Source of the DNA: Streptomyces sp. NBC_00425
GTDB lineage: Bacteria; Actinomycetota; Actinomycetes; Streptomycetales; Streptomycetaceae
Assembly: GCF_036030735.1 (NCBI RefSeq)
Contig: NZ_CP107928.1
Location: 3,720,001-3,784,000, forward strand
Direction of reading: 5' to 3'
DNA: 64,000 nucleotides
The first letter of the stretch is position 1. The number at the start of each line of letters is the position of its first letter. This document shows, one piece after another, positions 51,152 through 59,494 of the stretch. The notes below the pieces were generated by a model that worked only from the letters and a program-made list of their open reading frames with translations, did no database searches and was not told where the DNA came from. A program made the translations under genes and the position numbers.

Positions 51152-51943
51152 ATGGCCGACACCGTGCTCTACGAGGTGAGCGACGGGCTCGCGACGATCA
51201 CGCTGAACCGCCCCGAGGCGATGAACGCGCTGAACGTCGAGGCGAAGGTCGCGCTCCGGGACGCGGTCCGGGACGCGGCGGCCGACGACGCCGTACGGGC
51301 CGTCCTGCTGACCGCCGCGGGCGAGCGGGCCTTCTGCGTGGGGCAGGACCTCAAGGAGCACATCGGGCTGCTGGCCGCGGGCTCGGGCGAGGTCATGAGC
51401 ACCGTCAAGGAGCACTACAACCCGATCGTGCGGGCCCTGACGGAGGCCCCGAAGCCGGTGGTCGCCGCCGTGAACGGGGTCGCCGCGGGCGCCGGCCTCG
51501 GGTTCGCGCTGGCCGCGGACTACCGCATCGTGGCCGACACCGCGTCCTTCAACACCTCGTTCGCCGGGGTGGCGCTGACCGCCGACTCCGGCGTGTCGTG
51601 GACGCTGCCCCGGGTCATCGGTCCGGGCCGGGCGGCCGACCTGCTGCTCTTCCCGCGCAGCATCACGGCGAAGGAGGCGTACGAGCTGGGCATCGCCAAC
51701 CGGATCGTCCCGGCGGCCTCGCTGCGCACCGCGGCCGAGCAGCTGGCGCGGATGCTGGCCGAGGGTCCGACGGTGGCGTACGCGGCGATCAAGGAGGCGA
51801 TGGCCTTCGGGTTCTCGCACTCGCTTGCCGAGACGCTGGACAAAGAGGACGAGCTGCAGACCCGGGCGGGGGCGTCCGAGGACCACACCATCGCGGTGCG
51901 GGCGTTCGTCGAGAAGGGAACGCCGAAGTACCTGGGCCGGTGA
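51152..51943 (+). CDS. Enoyl-CoA hydratase/isomerase family protein
   Basis: 263 residues from ATG 51152 with GGAGGGGAAACTCC before it. Crotonase fold: ITLNRPEAMNALN, the oxyanion helix ERAFCVGQDLKEH and AVNGVAAGAGLGFALAADYR. The N-terminal AFCVGQDL pattern is like PaaG/phenylacetate isomerases, but the substrate cannot be fixed. Acts on acyl-CoA in the cytoplasm. It converges with the tag gene at 51968, separated by 24 bp. Confidence 0.92.
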   Translation: MADTVLYEVSDGLATITLNRPEAMNALNVEAKVALRDAVRDAAADDAVRAVLLTAAGERAFCVGQDLKEHIGLLAAGSGEVMSTVKEHYNPIVRALTEAPKPVVAAVNGVAAGAGLGFALAADYRIVADTASFNTSFAGVALTADSGVSWTLPRVIGPGRAADLLLFPRSITAKEAYELGIANRIVPAASLRTAAEQLARMLAEGPTVAYAAIKEAMAFGFSHSLAETLDKEDELQTRAGASEDHTIAVRAFVEKGTPKYLGR

Positions 51944-51967
51944 GCCCCGGGGGCGGCCCCGCGGGCC

Positions 51968-52552
51968 TCAGCCGGCCCGGCTCACGCAGCTCTCGAGGTG
52001 GTCGTCCACCAGGCCGCACGCCTGCATCAGGGCGTACGCCGTCGTGGGCCCGACGAACCGCAGGCCGCGCTTCTTGAGGGCCTTGGACAGGGCCGTCGAC
52101 TCGTCGGTGACCGCGGGGACGTCCGCGAGGGTCCTGGGGGCCGGGCGGCCGGACCGGTCCGGGGCGTGGGACCAGATCAGCTCGTCCAGGTCGCCGGGCG
52201 CCCAGTCGGCGAGCACGCGCGCGTTGGCGACCGTGGCGTCGATCTTCGCGCGGTTGCGGATGATGCCGGGGTCGGCGAGGAGGCGGGCACGGTCCTCGTC
52301 GGTGAAGACGGCGACCGAGGCGATCTCGAAACCGGCGAAGGCGGTGCGGAAGCCCGGGCGGCGGCGCAGGATCGTGATCCAGGACAGGCCGGACTGGAAG
52401 GCCTCCAGGCTGAGGCGTTCGAACAGCGCGTCGTCGCCGTGGACCGGTCGGCCCCACTCCTCGTCGTGGTACGTCACGTAGTCCGGCGTGGACAGGGCCC
52501 AGGGGCAACGCAGCGCCCCGTCCGCGCCCGCGCGGGCGCCGCCGTCGCTCAC
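51968..52552 (-). CDS. tag: DNA-3-methyladenine glycosylase I
   Basis: 194 residues from GTG 52552, overlapping the stop of the DivIVA-like gene in a GTGA. Tag family motifs: CPWALSTPDYVTYHDEEWG, LFERLSLEAFQSGLSWITIL, KIDATVANARV and FVGPTTAYALMQACGLVDDH, with Cys and His of the zinc site. It excises 3-methyladenine from DNA. In actinobacteria it is usually next to a DivIVA-like gene, as here. Confidence 0.94.
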   Translation of the reverse strand: MSDGGARAGADGALRCPWALSTPDYVTYHDEEWGRPVHGDDALFERLSLEAFQSGLSWITILRRRPGFRTAFAGFEIASVAVFTDEDRARLLADPGIIRNRAKIDATVANARVLADWAPGDLDELIWSHAPDRSGRPAPRTLADVPAVTDESTALSKALKKRGLRFVGPTTAYALMQACGLVDDHLESCVSRAG

Positions 52553-52911
52553 CTCTGGTCCTCCGGGGCCTGCTTCTCCATCGAGACGTGGGAGGCGGCC
52601 GGGCGGGCCTGCGCGCCGGCCAGCGCGGACTCGAGGTCGGCGATGCGGGCGTCCCGCTCGGCGAGCTCGGCCGCGAGGCGGTTGAGGGCGTCGTCCACGT
52701 CCGTCATGCGGTACCCGCGGGCGGCGAGGGGGAAGCGCAGGCGGTCGACGTCGGACCGGTCGAGCGGGCGGTCGGGGGGCAGCGGGTCGTGCAGCCGCTC
52801 GGCGGCGACCTCCGGCAGCGGGCCGGTGCCCTCGCCGCCGCCCAGCACGGCGAGGGTCACCGCGGCGACCACCACGGCGAGCGCGATGACCAGGAACAAG
52901 AACATAACCAT
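52549..52911 (-). CDS. DivIVA-domain membrane protein
   Basis: 120 residues. An N-terminal helix (MFLFLVIALAVVVAAVTLAVL) is followed by a DivIVA-like segment (LRFPLAARGYRMTDVDDALNRLAAELAE) with coiled coil. Start: ATG 52911 or 52905. Small proteins of this kind (about Rv1209 in M. tuberculosis) sit beside tag and a DHPS paralogue. It may localise envelope enzymes at the membrane or poles; inference only. Confidence 0.85.
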   Translation of the reverse strand: MVMFLFLVIALAVVVAAVTLAVLGGGEGTGPLPEVAAERLHDPLPPDRPLDRSDVDRLRFPLAARGYRMTDVDDALNRLAAELAERDARIADLESALAGAQARPAASHVSMEKQAPEDQR

Positions 52912-53034
52912 CGGTGGGCCCCCACGCTCGGTGTGCTCGGAGTGATGTGTGCGGGTCCGATCGTGCCATGCGGGTGTGGCGGCTAGGGTCGCAGCCGGTG
53001 GTTGTGCAGGACGTTCGAGGAGAGGTCACAGGGG

Positions 53035-53895
53035 ATGCTCAGGCTGGGCAGGCGTGAATTCGGCGCGCACGAGCCGGTGATCATGGCGATCGTGAACCGG
53101 ACCCCGGACTCCTTCTACGACCAGGGCGCGACCTTCCTCGACGAGCCGGCCCTCGCGCGCGTGGAGCAGGCGGTGTCCGAGGGGGCGGCCATCATCGACG
53201 TCGGCGGGGTGAAGGCCGGCCCGGGCGAAGAGGTGACGGCGCGGGAGGAGGTCCGGCGGACCGTCGGCTTCGTGGCCGAGGTGCGGCGGCGCTTCCCGGA
53301 CGTGGTGATCAGCGTGGACACCTGGCGGGCCGAGGTCGGCGAGGCGGTGTGCGAGGCGGGCGCGGACGTCCTGAACGACGCGTGGGGCGGCGTGGATCCG
53401 GGGCTGGCGGAGGTCGCGGCGCGCTACGGGGCGGGGCTGGTCTGCACGCACGCGGGCGGTGCGGAGCCGCGGACGCGTCCGCACCGGGTGACGTACGACG
53501 ACGTGATGGCCGACATCCTGCGGGTGACGCTGGGGCTGGCGGAGCGGGCCGCGGGGCTCGGGGTGCCGCGGGAGTCGATCATGATCGATCCCGGGCACGA
53601 CTTCGGGAAGAACACCCGGCACAGCCTGGAGGCGACCCGCCGGCTCGGCGAGATGGTGGAGACGGGCTGGCCGGTGCTGGTCTCGCTGTCCAACAAGGAC
53701 TTCGTCGGGGAGACGCTGGACCGGCCGGTGAAGGAGCGGGTGGTGGGCACCCTGGCGACGACGGCCGTGTCGGCGTGGCTGGGGGCGCAGGTGTACCGGG
53801 TGCACGAGGTGGCGGAGACACGCCAGGTGCTGGACATGGTCGCCGCGATCGCGGGGCATCGGGCGCCGGCGGTGGCGCGGCGGGGGCTCGCGTAG
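53035..53895 (+). CDS. Dihydropteroate synthase homologue (FolP2-like)
   Basis: 286 residues from ATG 53035 (GAGGAGAGG upstream). The TIM-barrel is full: MAIVNRTPDSFYDQGATFL, IIDVGGVKAGPGEEV, ISVDTWRAEVGEAVCEAGA, NDAWGGVDP and MIDPGHDFGKNTRHS. It has the DHPS signature although substitutions in the usual TxDSFxDGG region (NRTPDSFYDQG) fit the second, FolP2-type, paralogue of actinobacteria, whose DHPS activity is doubtful. Its mycobacterial homologue adjoins a glucosyl-3-phosphoglycerate synthase gene that is not present here. Confidence 0.85.
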   Translation: MLRLGRREFGAHEPVIMAIVNRTPDSFYDQGATFLDEPALARVEQAVSEGAAIIDVGGVKAGPGEEVTAREEVRRTVGFVAEVRRRFPDVVISVDTWRAEVGEAVCEAGADVLNDAWGGVDPGLAEVAARYGAGLVCTHAGGAEPRTRPHRVTYDDVMADILRVTLGLAERAAGLGVPRESIMIDPGHDFGKNTRHSLEATRRLGEMVETGWPVLVSLSNKDFVGETLDRPVKERVVGTLATTAVSAWLGAQVYRVHEVAETRQVLDMVAAIAGHRAPAVARRGLA

Positions 53896-53947
53896 TCCTC
53901 CTCGCTCCGCCGCCTCTCCCCCGGTCCGGGGAGCTGAGCGCCCCTCA

Positions 53948-53976
53948 CCCGTCCGGGAGCCGCGCCCCCGGACGGG
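53948..53976. terminator. Terminator hairpin between folP2-like and LOG genes
   Basis: CCCGTCCGGG (53948-53957) and CCCGGACGGG (53967-53976) are perfect complements around a 9-nt loop, between convergent genes. Confidence 0.75.
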
Positions 53977-53983
53977 CTGAACG

Positions 53984-54742
53984 TCAGCGGCCCGCTTCCT
54001 TCGACACCAGGGCCACCGCCTCCTCGACGTCGTCCGTGACGTGGAAGAGGAGGAGGTCCTTCTCGGCGGCCTTGCCCTGCGCGATCAGGGTGTTCTTCAG
54101 CCAGTCGATCAGACCGCCCCAGTACTCCGTGCCGAACAGGACGATCGGGAAGCGGGTGACCTTCTGGGTCTGGACGAGGGTGAGGGCCTCGAACAGCTCG
54201 TCCAGCGTGCCGAGACCGCCGGGCAGGACCACGAAGCCCTGCGCGTACTTCACGAACATCATCTTCCGCACGAAGAAGTAACGGAAGTTCAGGCCGATGT
54301 CGACGTACGGGTTGAGCCCCTGCTCGAAGGGCAGCTCGATGCCGAGGCCCACGGAGACGCCGCCCGCCTCGCTCGCGCCCTTGTTGGCCGCCTCCATCGC
54401 GCCCGGGCCGCCGCCCGTGATCACGGCCCACCCGGCGTCGACGAGGGCGCCGCCCAGCCGTACCCCGACCTCGTACTCCGGTGAGCCCACGGGCGTCCGG
54501 GCGGAACCGAACACGCTGATCGCCGCGGGGAGTTCGGCGAGGGTGCCGAAGCCCTCGATGAACTCCGACTGGATGCGCAGGACCCGCCAGGGGTCGGTGT
54601 GCACCCAGTCCGAGGGGGCCCGTTCGTCCAGCAGCCGTTGGTCCGTCGTGCTCGTCTGCACCTGGTCCCGCCTGCGGAGGACCGGTCCCAGGCGCTGTTC
54701 GTCCGGTGGCTGCTTCTTGCCCTCGGGGTTCCCTGTAGCCAT
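53984..54742 (-). CDS. LOG family (TIGR00730 Rossmann fold) protein
   Basis: 252 residues from ATG 54742 with GGAGGGAG upstream. LOG motifs: ISVFGSARTP, GGGPGAMEAANKGA and PGGLGTLDELFEALTL (PGGxGTxxE). LOG enzymes release cytokinin bases from nucleotides or hydrolyse nucleotide monophosphates. It has an N-terminal 50-residue extension. A similar gene order (LOG next to folP2 and dapE) occurs in mycobacteria. Confidence 0.9.
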   Translation of the reverse strand: MATGNPEGKKQPPDEQRLGPVLRRRDQVQTSTTDQRLLDERAPSDWVHTDPWRVLRIQSEFIEGFGTLAELPAAISVFGSARTPVGSPEYEVGVRLGGALVDAGWAVITGGGPGAMEAANKGASEAGGVSVGLGIELPFEQGLNPYVDIGLNFRYFFVRKMMFVKYAQGFVVLPGGLGTLDELFEALTLVQTQKVTRFPIVLFGTEYWGGLIDWLKNTLIAQGKAAEKDLLLFHVTDDVEEAVALVSKEAGR

Positions 54743-54852
54743 GGTGAGCTCCCTCCGCTTGCGTCGGTTCCACCTCAGCCTAGATCCACCCGGGTTACGG
54801 ACGCGGGACGTCGGCGTGTCCGCCGTGCAGCGCCGACGCGCCGGAGCTTCCC

Positions 54853-55932
54853 TCAGGCCGTCAGCCAGGCCCGCAGCCGCTCCTCGCCCGCCAGGATCTT
54901 GGCCGTCTCCACGCGTTCGTCCCGCTTGTGCGCCAAGTGCGGGTTGCCGGGGCCGTAGTTGACGGCGGGCACGCCGAGGGAGGAGAAGCGGCTCACGTCC
55001 GTCCAGCCGAACTTGGGCAGCGGGGTGCCGCCCACCGCCTCGATGAAGGCCGCGGCGGCCGGGTGGGAGAGGCCGGGCAGCGCGGCGGCGCTGTGGTCGT
55101 CGACCGTGAACTCCGCCACCCCGCAGTCGGCGAAGACCTCGCGGACGTGGGCGAGCGCCTCCTCCTCGCTGCGGTCCGGCGCGTAGCGGAAGTTGACGGT
55201 GACGACGCACTCGTCGGGGATGACGTTGCCGGCCACACCGCCAGTGATGCCGACCGCGTTGAGGCCCTCGCGGTACTCCAGTCCGTCGATGACGGGCCGG
55301 CGCGCCTCGTAGGCGGCCAGGCGGGCCAGGATCGGGGCGGCCGCGTGGATCGCGTTGGAGCCCATCCAGCCGCGCGCCGAGTGGGCCCGCTCGCCCCGCG
55401 TCCTCAGCAGCACCCGCAGGGTGCCCTGGCAGCCGCCCTCGACCTGGCCGTCGGAGGGTTCCAGCAGCACCGCGAAGTCGCCCGCCAGCCACTCCGGGCG
55501 GGCCTCGGCGACGTGCTTGAGGCCGTTGAGCTCGGCGGCGACCTCCTCGTTGTCGTAGAAGACGAACGTCAGGTCGCGGTTGGGGGCCGGCACCGTCGCC
55601 GCGATGCGCAGCTGGACCGCCACCCCCGACTTCATGTCGCAGGTCCCGCAGCCCCAGAGCACCCCGTCCTCGTCCAGCCGCGACGGCACGTTGCCGGCGA
55701 TCGGCACCGTGTCGATGTGACCGGCGAGGACCACGCGCTGCGCACGGCCGAGGTGCGTGCGGGCGACGATGTTGTTGCCGAGCCGGTCCACCGTGAGGTG
55801 GGGCAGCGCGCGCAGGGCGATCTCGATCGCGTCCGCGAGCGGCTTCTCGGCGCCGCTCTCCGAACGGAAGTCGACGAGCCTCGCGGTCAGTGCGGCGGCG
55901 TCCAGAGTGAGGTCAAGCGGGGTGTCGGCCAT
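54853..55932 (-). CDS. dapE: Succinyl-diaminopimelate desuccinylase
   Basis: 359 residues from ATG 55932. M20 peptidase family with metal ligands in LAGHIDTVPI, GTCDMKSG and YDNEEVAAE, and the dimerisation domain between. DapE hydrolyses N-succinyl-LL-diaminopimelate to LL-DAP and succinate for lysine and cell-wall peptide. TAGGGT lies 7 nt before the ATG, so it is probably leaderless. The dapC gene lies 1.9 kb to the right on the same strand, with two unrelated genes between them. Confidence 0.93.
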   Translation of the reverse strand: MADTPLDLTLDAAALTARLVDFRSESGAEKPLADAIEIALRALPHLTVDRLGNNIVARTHLGRAQRVVLAGHIDTVPIAGNVPSRLDEDGVLWGCGTCDMKSGVAVQLRIAATVPAPNRDLTFVFYDNEEVAAELNGLKHVAEARPEWLAGDFAVLLEPSDGQVEGGCQGTLRVLLRTRGERAHSARGWMGSNAIHAAAPILARLAAYEARRPVIDGLEYREGLNAVGITGGVAGNVIPDECVVTVNFRYAPDRSEEEALAHVREVFADCGVAEFTVDDHSAAALPGLSHPAAAAFIEAVGGTPLPKFGWTDVSRFSSLGVPAVNYGPGNPHLAHKRDERVETAKILAGEERLRAWLTA

Positions 55933-56027
55933 GCCGTCGACCCTAACGCGCCGGTCGTCGGCCCTGCTCTTCCCCACCTCTGCACATCCGCCTCCTCCTT
56001 TTCACTACTCTCCAGTACCTTGGACGC

Positions 56028-57056
56028 GTGCCGAAGCAGTCACCCTCCTCCAAGCGTCGCGGCCGCCTGCTCCGTTTCGGGGCGGCCTGCGTGGTCCTGT
56101 CCGCCGTCGCGGGTTATGTCGTGGTGCAGTACGTCGCCGGCGGCACCGGCGATCCGGGCTGCAGAGTCGTTTCCGCCGACGGGACGGCGGCGTACGAGTT
56201 CACGCCGGAGCAGGCGGTGAACGCGGCCACGATCGCCGCGGTCGGCACCGACCGGGCCCTGCCCGAGCGGGCCGTGGCCATCGCGCTCGCGACCGCCATC
56301 CAGGAGTCCGCGCTGCGCAACCTCGCCCACGGCGACCGGGACTCGCTCGGTCTGTTCCAGCAGCGGCCCTCGCAGGGCTGGGGCACCGAGGAGCAGGTCA
56401 CCGACCCCGCCTACGCGGCGGACGTCTTCTACAAGCACCTGGAGAAGGTGCGGAACTACACCGAGTTGCCGCTCACCGTCGCCGCCCAGCGGGTGCAGCG
56501 CAGCGGCTACCCGGAGGCGTACGCCAAGCACGAGGGGGACGCCGTGCTGCTGGCCGCCGCCCTCACCGGCACCTCGCAGGCGACGCTGACCTGCGACGGC
56601 CGCTCGGTCGCCACGACGGCGACGGCGGCGGGCGCGACGACCACGACGGCCACCGGGCCGGCGGCGGTCCGGACGGCGCTGCAACGGGACTTCGGGCGGG
56701 CGGCGCGTCTGCAGACGGACGACAAGGACACCTCGTCGTCCTCGTCCTCCTCGTCGTCGTCGCCGCCGGCCGATGTGCCGGCCGTCGAGAGCGGGGAGCG
56801 GACCATGATGCTGCCGGTGTCCGAGGACACCGCCGCCGGCGGCCGCAGCGTCGACGAGCGCGGCTGGCAGCTGGCGCACTGGGCGGTGGCGAACGCTTCG
56901 GCGCTGCGTATCGAGCGCGTCTCGTACGCGGGCCGGGAGTGGGTCTCGGGGACCTCCGACAGGCGGTGGCGGACGACCGGTTCGACCAGCGCGGAGGGCG
57001 TCGGGGCCGCTGCGGCGGCCGGCGGCGGCGGCGTACGGATCGTCACCGCTCAGTAG
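56028..57056 (+). CDS. Membrane-anchored lysozyme-like protein
   Basis: 342 residues from GTG 56028. TACCTT lies 6 nt before GTG without Shine-Dalgarno: probably leaderless. A basic start and one helix (AACVVLSAVAGYVVVQYVAG) anchor it. The central part AIALATAIQESALRNLAHGD and DSLGLFQQRPSQGWGTEEQV has the catalytic Glu-Ser and the GLFQQ pattern of lytic transglycosylase-like folds. A variable Ser/Thr linker (TSSSSSSSSSSPP) and a C-terminal 90-residue tail follow. Possibly acts on peptidoglycan; often annotated only as hypothetical. Confidence 0.75.
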   Translation: MPKQSPSSKRRGRLLRFGAACVVLSAVAGYVVVQYVAGGTGDPGCRVVSADGTAAYEFTPEQAVNAATIAAVGTDRALPERAVAIALATAIQESALRNLAHGDRDSLGLFQQRPSQGWGTEEQVTDPAYAADVFYKHLEKVRNYTELPLTVAAQRVQRSGYPEAYAKHEGDAVLLAAALTGTSQATLTCDGRSVATTATAAGATTTTATGPAAVRTALQRDFGRAARLQTDDKDTSSSSSSSSSSPPADVPAVESGERTMMLPVSEDTAAGGRSVDERGWQLAHWAVANASALRIERVSYAGREWVSGTSDRRWRTTGSTSAEGVGAAAAAGGGGVRIVTAQ

Positions 57057-57189
57057 TGCGGGACGTCACCCGGCCGGGTCATGTACGGATGCCCCGTTCG
57101 GCGGGGTGCGCAGGTTTTCGCGCCGTCACCCTCCTGCGCACGGAATCCCTTGCGGGCAAAGGGGTCCGCGCTTTGCCGGAATTTCACAT

Positions 57190-57211
57190 CGGGCAGCTTT
57201 TGCCCGTTTTT
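57190..57211 (+). terminator. Classical intrinsic terminator with U-tract
   Basis: CGGGCA (57190-57195), GCTTT loop, TGCCCG (57201-57206), then TTTTT (57207-57211). This is the only hairpin with a real T-run that I saw in the window; it lies 134 bp after the lysozyme-like gene. Confidence 0.75.
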
Positions 57212-57340
57212 ATACGCAGCCGATAATGCGACGCATTACCAACTCTTTGCATCGGCGGTGCGCAACCTTCGCGGTTCTCGAGCGGTAGTCACTGCGTCCG
57301 GGCCCGGACAGTCCTTGTTCTCTCCCGTCGAAGGAGCATC

Positions 57341-57745
57341 ATGTCTCTCCCCCTGACCCGCCGGATCGCCCGTGCCGCGCTGCTCGTCGCTGCGGGAGCG
57401 GCCGCCGGAGTCGGTGCGGCCGGCTCCGCCGGCGCGGCCCCCGCCCTGCCCGCCACTGCGAACCTCGGCGGACTGACCGCCCTGGACACGGCGAACGTCG
57501 GCAGCACGGTCGACGGCGCGACGCACCACGTCACCGGGCTCGCGGACAAGGCCGGCGGCAAGACCGTGCAGAAGGCGGCGCCGGTGGCGCAGAAGACGGC
57601 GGGCGAGGCGGCGGGCTCCGCCGGCGGTCTCCTCGGGGACACCGCGTCGACCGCCACCAAGGGCGGACTGCCGACGGACTCCCTCACCAAGGGCGGGCTG
57701 CCCGGCGCCCAGACCCTGCCGGTGAAGAGCCTGCCGCTCGGCTGA
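57341..57745 (+). CDS. Small secreted Ala/Gly-rich protein
   Basis: 134 residues from ATG 57341 with GAAGGAG 7 nt before. Signal peptide AALLVAAGAAAGVGAAGSA with a likely AGA-A cleavage. The mature part has repeated Gly/Ala/Thr/Lys units with KGGLPTDSLTKGGLPG and no known domain. Secreted proteins like this are common in Streptomyces and are sometimes misannotated as ATP-binding. The 280-bp region before it is A/T-rich for this genome and contains the terminator described. Confidence 0.7.
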   Translation: MSLPLTRRIARAALLVAAGAAAGVGAAGSAGAAPALPATANLGGLTALDTANVGSTVDGATHHVTGLADKAGGKTVQKAAPVAQKTAGEAAGSAGGLLGDTASTATKGGLPTDSLTKGGLPGAQTLPVKSLPLG

Positions 57746-57751
57746 CACCGA

Positions 57752-57789
57752 CGACGGGGCCCTGGGAGTCCGCTCCCCGGGCCCCGTCG
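57752..57789. terminator. Two-part hairpin terminator between convergent genes
   Basis: Outer stem CGACGGGGCCC (57752-57762) with GGGCCCCGTCG (57779-57789), 11 bp perfect; inner stem GGGAG/CTCCC. It separates the secreted protein gene from dapC. Confidence 0.8.
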
Positions 57790-57828
57790 CCCCGTGCGCC
57801 CGCCGGACCGGGTGCCGCGACGCCGCCG

Positions 57829-58923
57829 CTACAGGCGCGCCGCCGCCGCGCGCACGCGTTCGTCCGTCGCCGTCAGCGCCACGCGGACGAACTTCTCGCC
57901 CGCCTCGCCGTAGAAGTCGCCGGGAGCCACCAGGATGCCCCGGTCCGCCAGGTGCGCGACCGTGCTCCAGCAGGACTCGTCGCGAGTGGCCCAGAGGTAG
58001 AGGCTGGCCTCGCTGTGCTCGATGCGGAAGCCGTGCGACAGCAGCGCCTCACGCAGCAGGGCGCGCCGGGCTGCGTAGCGTTCGCGCTGCTCCCGGACAT
58101 GGGTGTCGTCGCCGAGGGCGGCCACGACGGCCGCCTGGGTGGGCGCCGAGGTCATCATGCCGCCGTGCTTGCGGATCTCCAGCAGGGGGCCGAGGACGGC
58201 GGGGTCGCCCGCCAGGAAGGCCGCCCGGTACCCGGCCAGGTTCGACCGCTTGGAAAGCGAGTGCACCGAGACGATGCCCTCGTACGAGCCGCCGTTGACG
58301 TCCGGGTGGAGGACGGAGACCGGGTCGGCCTCCCAGCCCAGCTCCAGGTAGCACTCGTCGGAGAAGAGCAGCACCCCGTGCCGCCTCGCCCAGGCCACCA
58401 CACGGGTGAGCTCCGCCTTGGACAGCACCCTGCCGGTGGGGTTGGACGGGGAGTTCAGCCAGAGCAGCCGGAGGTTCGTGGGGTCGAGCTCCGTCGGGTC
58501 GTCGTAGACCTCGTACTGCGCGCGGGCCAGGCGCGCGCCCACCTCGTACGTCGGGTAGGCCAGCCGCGGGTGGGCCACCCTGTCGCCGGGGCCGAGGCCC
58601 AGCTGGGTCGGGAGCCAGGCCACGAGCTCCTTGGAGCCGACGATCGGCAGGACGTGCCGGTGGGTGACCTCGCGGGCGCCCAGGCGGCGCTCCAGCCAGC
58701 CGGTGATCGCGTCCCGCAGGGCCGGGGTGCCCCACACCGTCGGGTAGCCCGGGGAGTCCGCCGCGTCGATCAGGGCCTTCTGGACCAGGTCGGGGACCGG
58801 GTCGACCGGGGTGCCGACCGAGAGGTCGACGATGCCGTCCGGGTGGGCTGCGGCCGTCTTCTTGTACGGCTCCAGCTTGTCCCAGGGGAAGGTGGGAAGT
58901 CGGTCGGAGACTGCGGAGGACAC
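57829..58923 (-). CDS. dapC: Succinyldiaminopimelate transaminase
   Basis: 364 residues from ATG 58923. Class I/II PLP aminotransferase with LWLNSPSNPTGRVLSK, LLFSDECYLELGWE and the lysine in VHSLSKRSNLAGYR. The start and length fit actinobacterial DapC, which converts N-succinyl-L-2-amino-6-oxopimelate with glutamate. Together with DapE it supplies DAP. Upstream, on the same strand, is the 7Fe ferredoxin gene separated by a large hairpin. Confidence 0.92.
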   Translation of the reverse strand: MSSAVSDRLPTFPWDKLEPYKKTAAAHPDGIVDLSVGTPVDPVPDLVQKALIDAADSPGYPTVWGTPALRDAITGWLERRLGAREVTHRHVLPIVGSKELVAWLPTQLGLGPGDRVAHPRLAYPTYEVGARLARAQYEVYDDPTELDPTNLRLLWLNSPSNPTGRVLSKAELTRVVAWARRHGVLLFSDECYLELGWEADPVSVLHPDVNGGSYEGIVSVHSLSKRSNLAGYRAAFLAGDPAVLGPLLEIRKHGGMMTSAPTQAAVVAALGDDTHVREQRERYAARRALLREALLSHGFRIEHSEASLYLWATRDESCWSTVAHLADRGILVAPGDFYGEAGEKFVRVALTATDERVRAAAARL

Positions 58924-58955
58924 GGTGACTGGCTCACTTTCGTACGTACGGCAAA

Positions 58956-59009
58956 CGCCTCGGCCCCGTACGGTGATCAGACCTGATCAGGCCGTACGGG
59001 ACCGAGGCG
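58956..59009 (-). terminator. Long hairpin between ferredoxin and dapC genes
   Basis: A near-perfect hairpin of 54 nt: CGCCTCGG, a mismatch, CCCGTACGG, TGATCA, loop GACC, TGATCA, GG bulge, CCGTACGGG, a mismatch, CCGAGGCG. The stem is 23 base pairs. Placed between co-directional genes, it could terminate ferredoxin mRNA or attenuate dapC. Confidence 0.8.
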
Positions 59010-59032
59010 GCACGGTGGCGGGCCGCTGCGGT

Positions 59033-59353
59033 TTACTCGGCCTGCGGCGGCAGCGCGGCCACGAAGGGGTGGTCGCGCTCGATCAGCCCCAGCTTGCTGG
59101 CTCCGCCGGGCGAGCCGAGCTCGTCGAAGAACTCGACGTTCGCCTTGTAGTAGTCCTTCCACTCCTCCGGAGTGTCGTCCTCGTAGAAGATCGCCTCGAC
59201 CGGGCAGACCGGCTCGCAGGCGCCGCAGTCGACGCATTCGTCCGGGTGGATGTACAAGGACCGCTGGCCCTCGTAGATACAGTCGACCGGGCACTCTTCG
59301 ATGCAGGCCTTGTCCTTCACGTCGACACAAGGCTGCGCGATGACGTAGGTCAC
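59033..59353 (-). CDS. fdxA: Seven-iron ferredoxin
   Basis: 106 residues from GTG 59353 with AGGAGG 9 nt before. Pattern CVDVKDKACIEECPVDCIY ([3Fe-4S] site with Asp) and CVDCGACEPVCPVEA ([4Fe-4S]). The C-terminal DHPFVAALPPQ tail is standard for the Streptomyces/Mycobacterium type. An electron carrier for P450s or other oxidoreductases in the cytoplasm. It is divergent from the GNAT gene. Confidence 0.95.
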   Translation of the reverse strand: MTYVIAQPCVDVKDKACIEECPVDCIYEGQRSLYIHPDECVDCGACEPVCPVEAIFYEDDTPEEWKDYYKANVEFFDELGSPGGASKLGLIERDHPFVAALPPQAE

Positions 59354-59494
59354 GCTGTCGTTCCTCCTCGATAGGGCGCTGGCGGGCCTCCTCAGGCTCC
59401 GCCGCCTGGCGCGCGGGAGCGCGGCGTCGTCGATGCCCGCCACCTAGTATCTCCGTTCTTGGGCATGATCCGAACAGGAGGGGTGAACCGACCT

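Noticed and set aside
50920..51162. 80-codon reverse ORF upstream of the enoyl-CoA hydratase gene
   Set aside because: No Shine-Dalgarno, weak third-position GC, and it overlaps the start of the divergent gene by 11 bp. Possible but unsupported.
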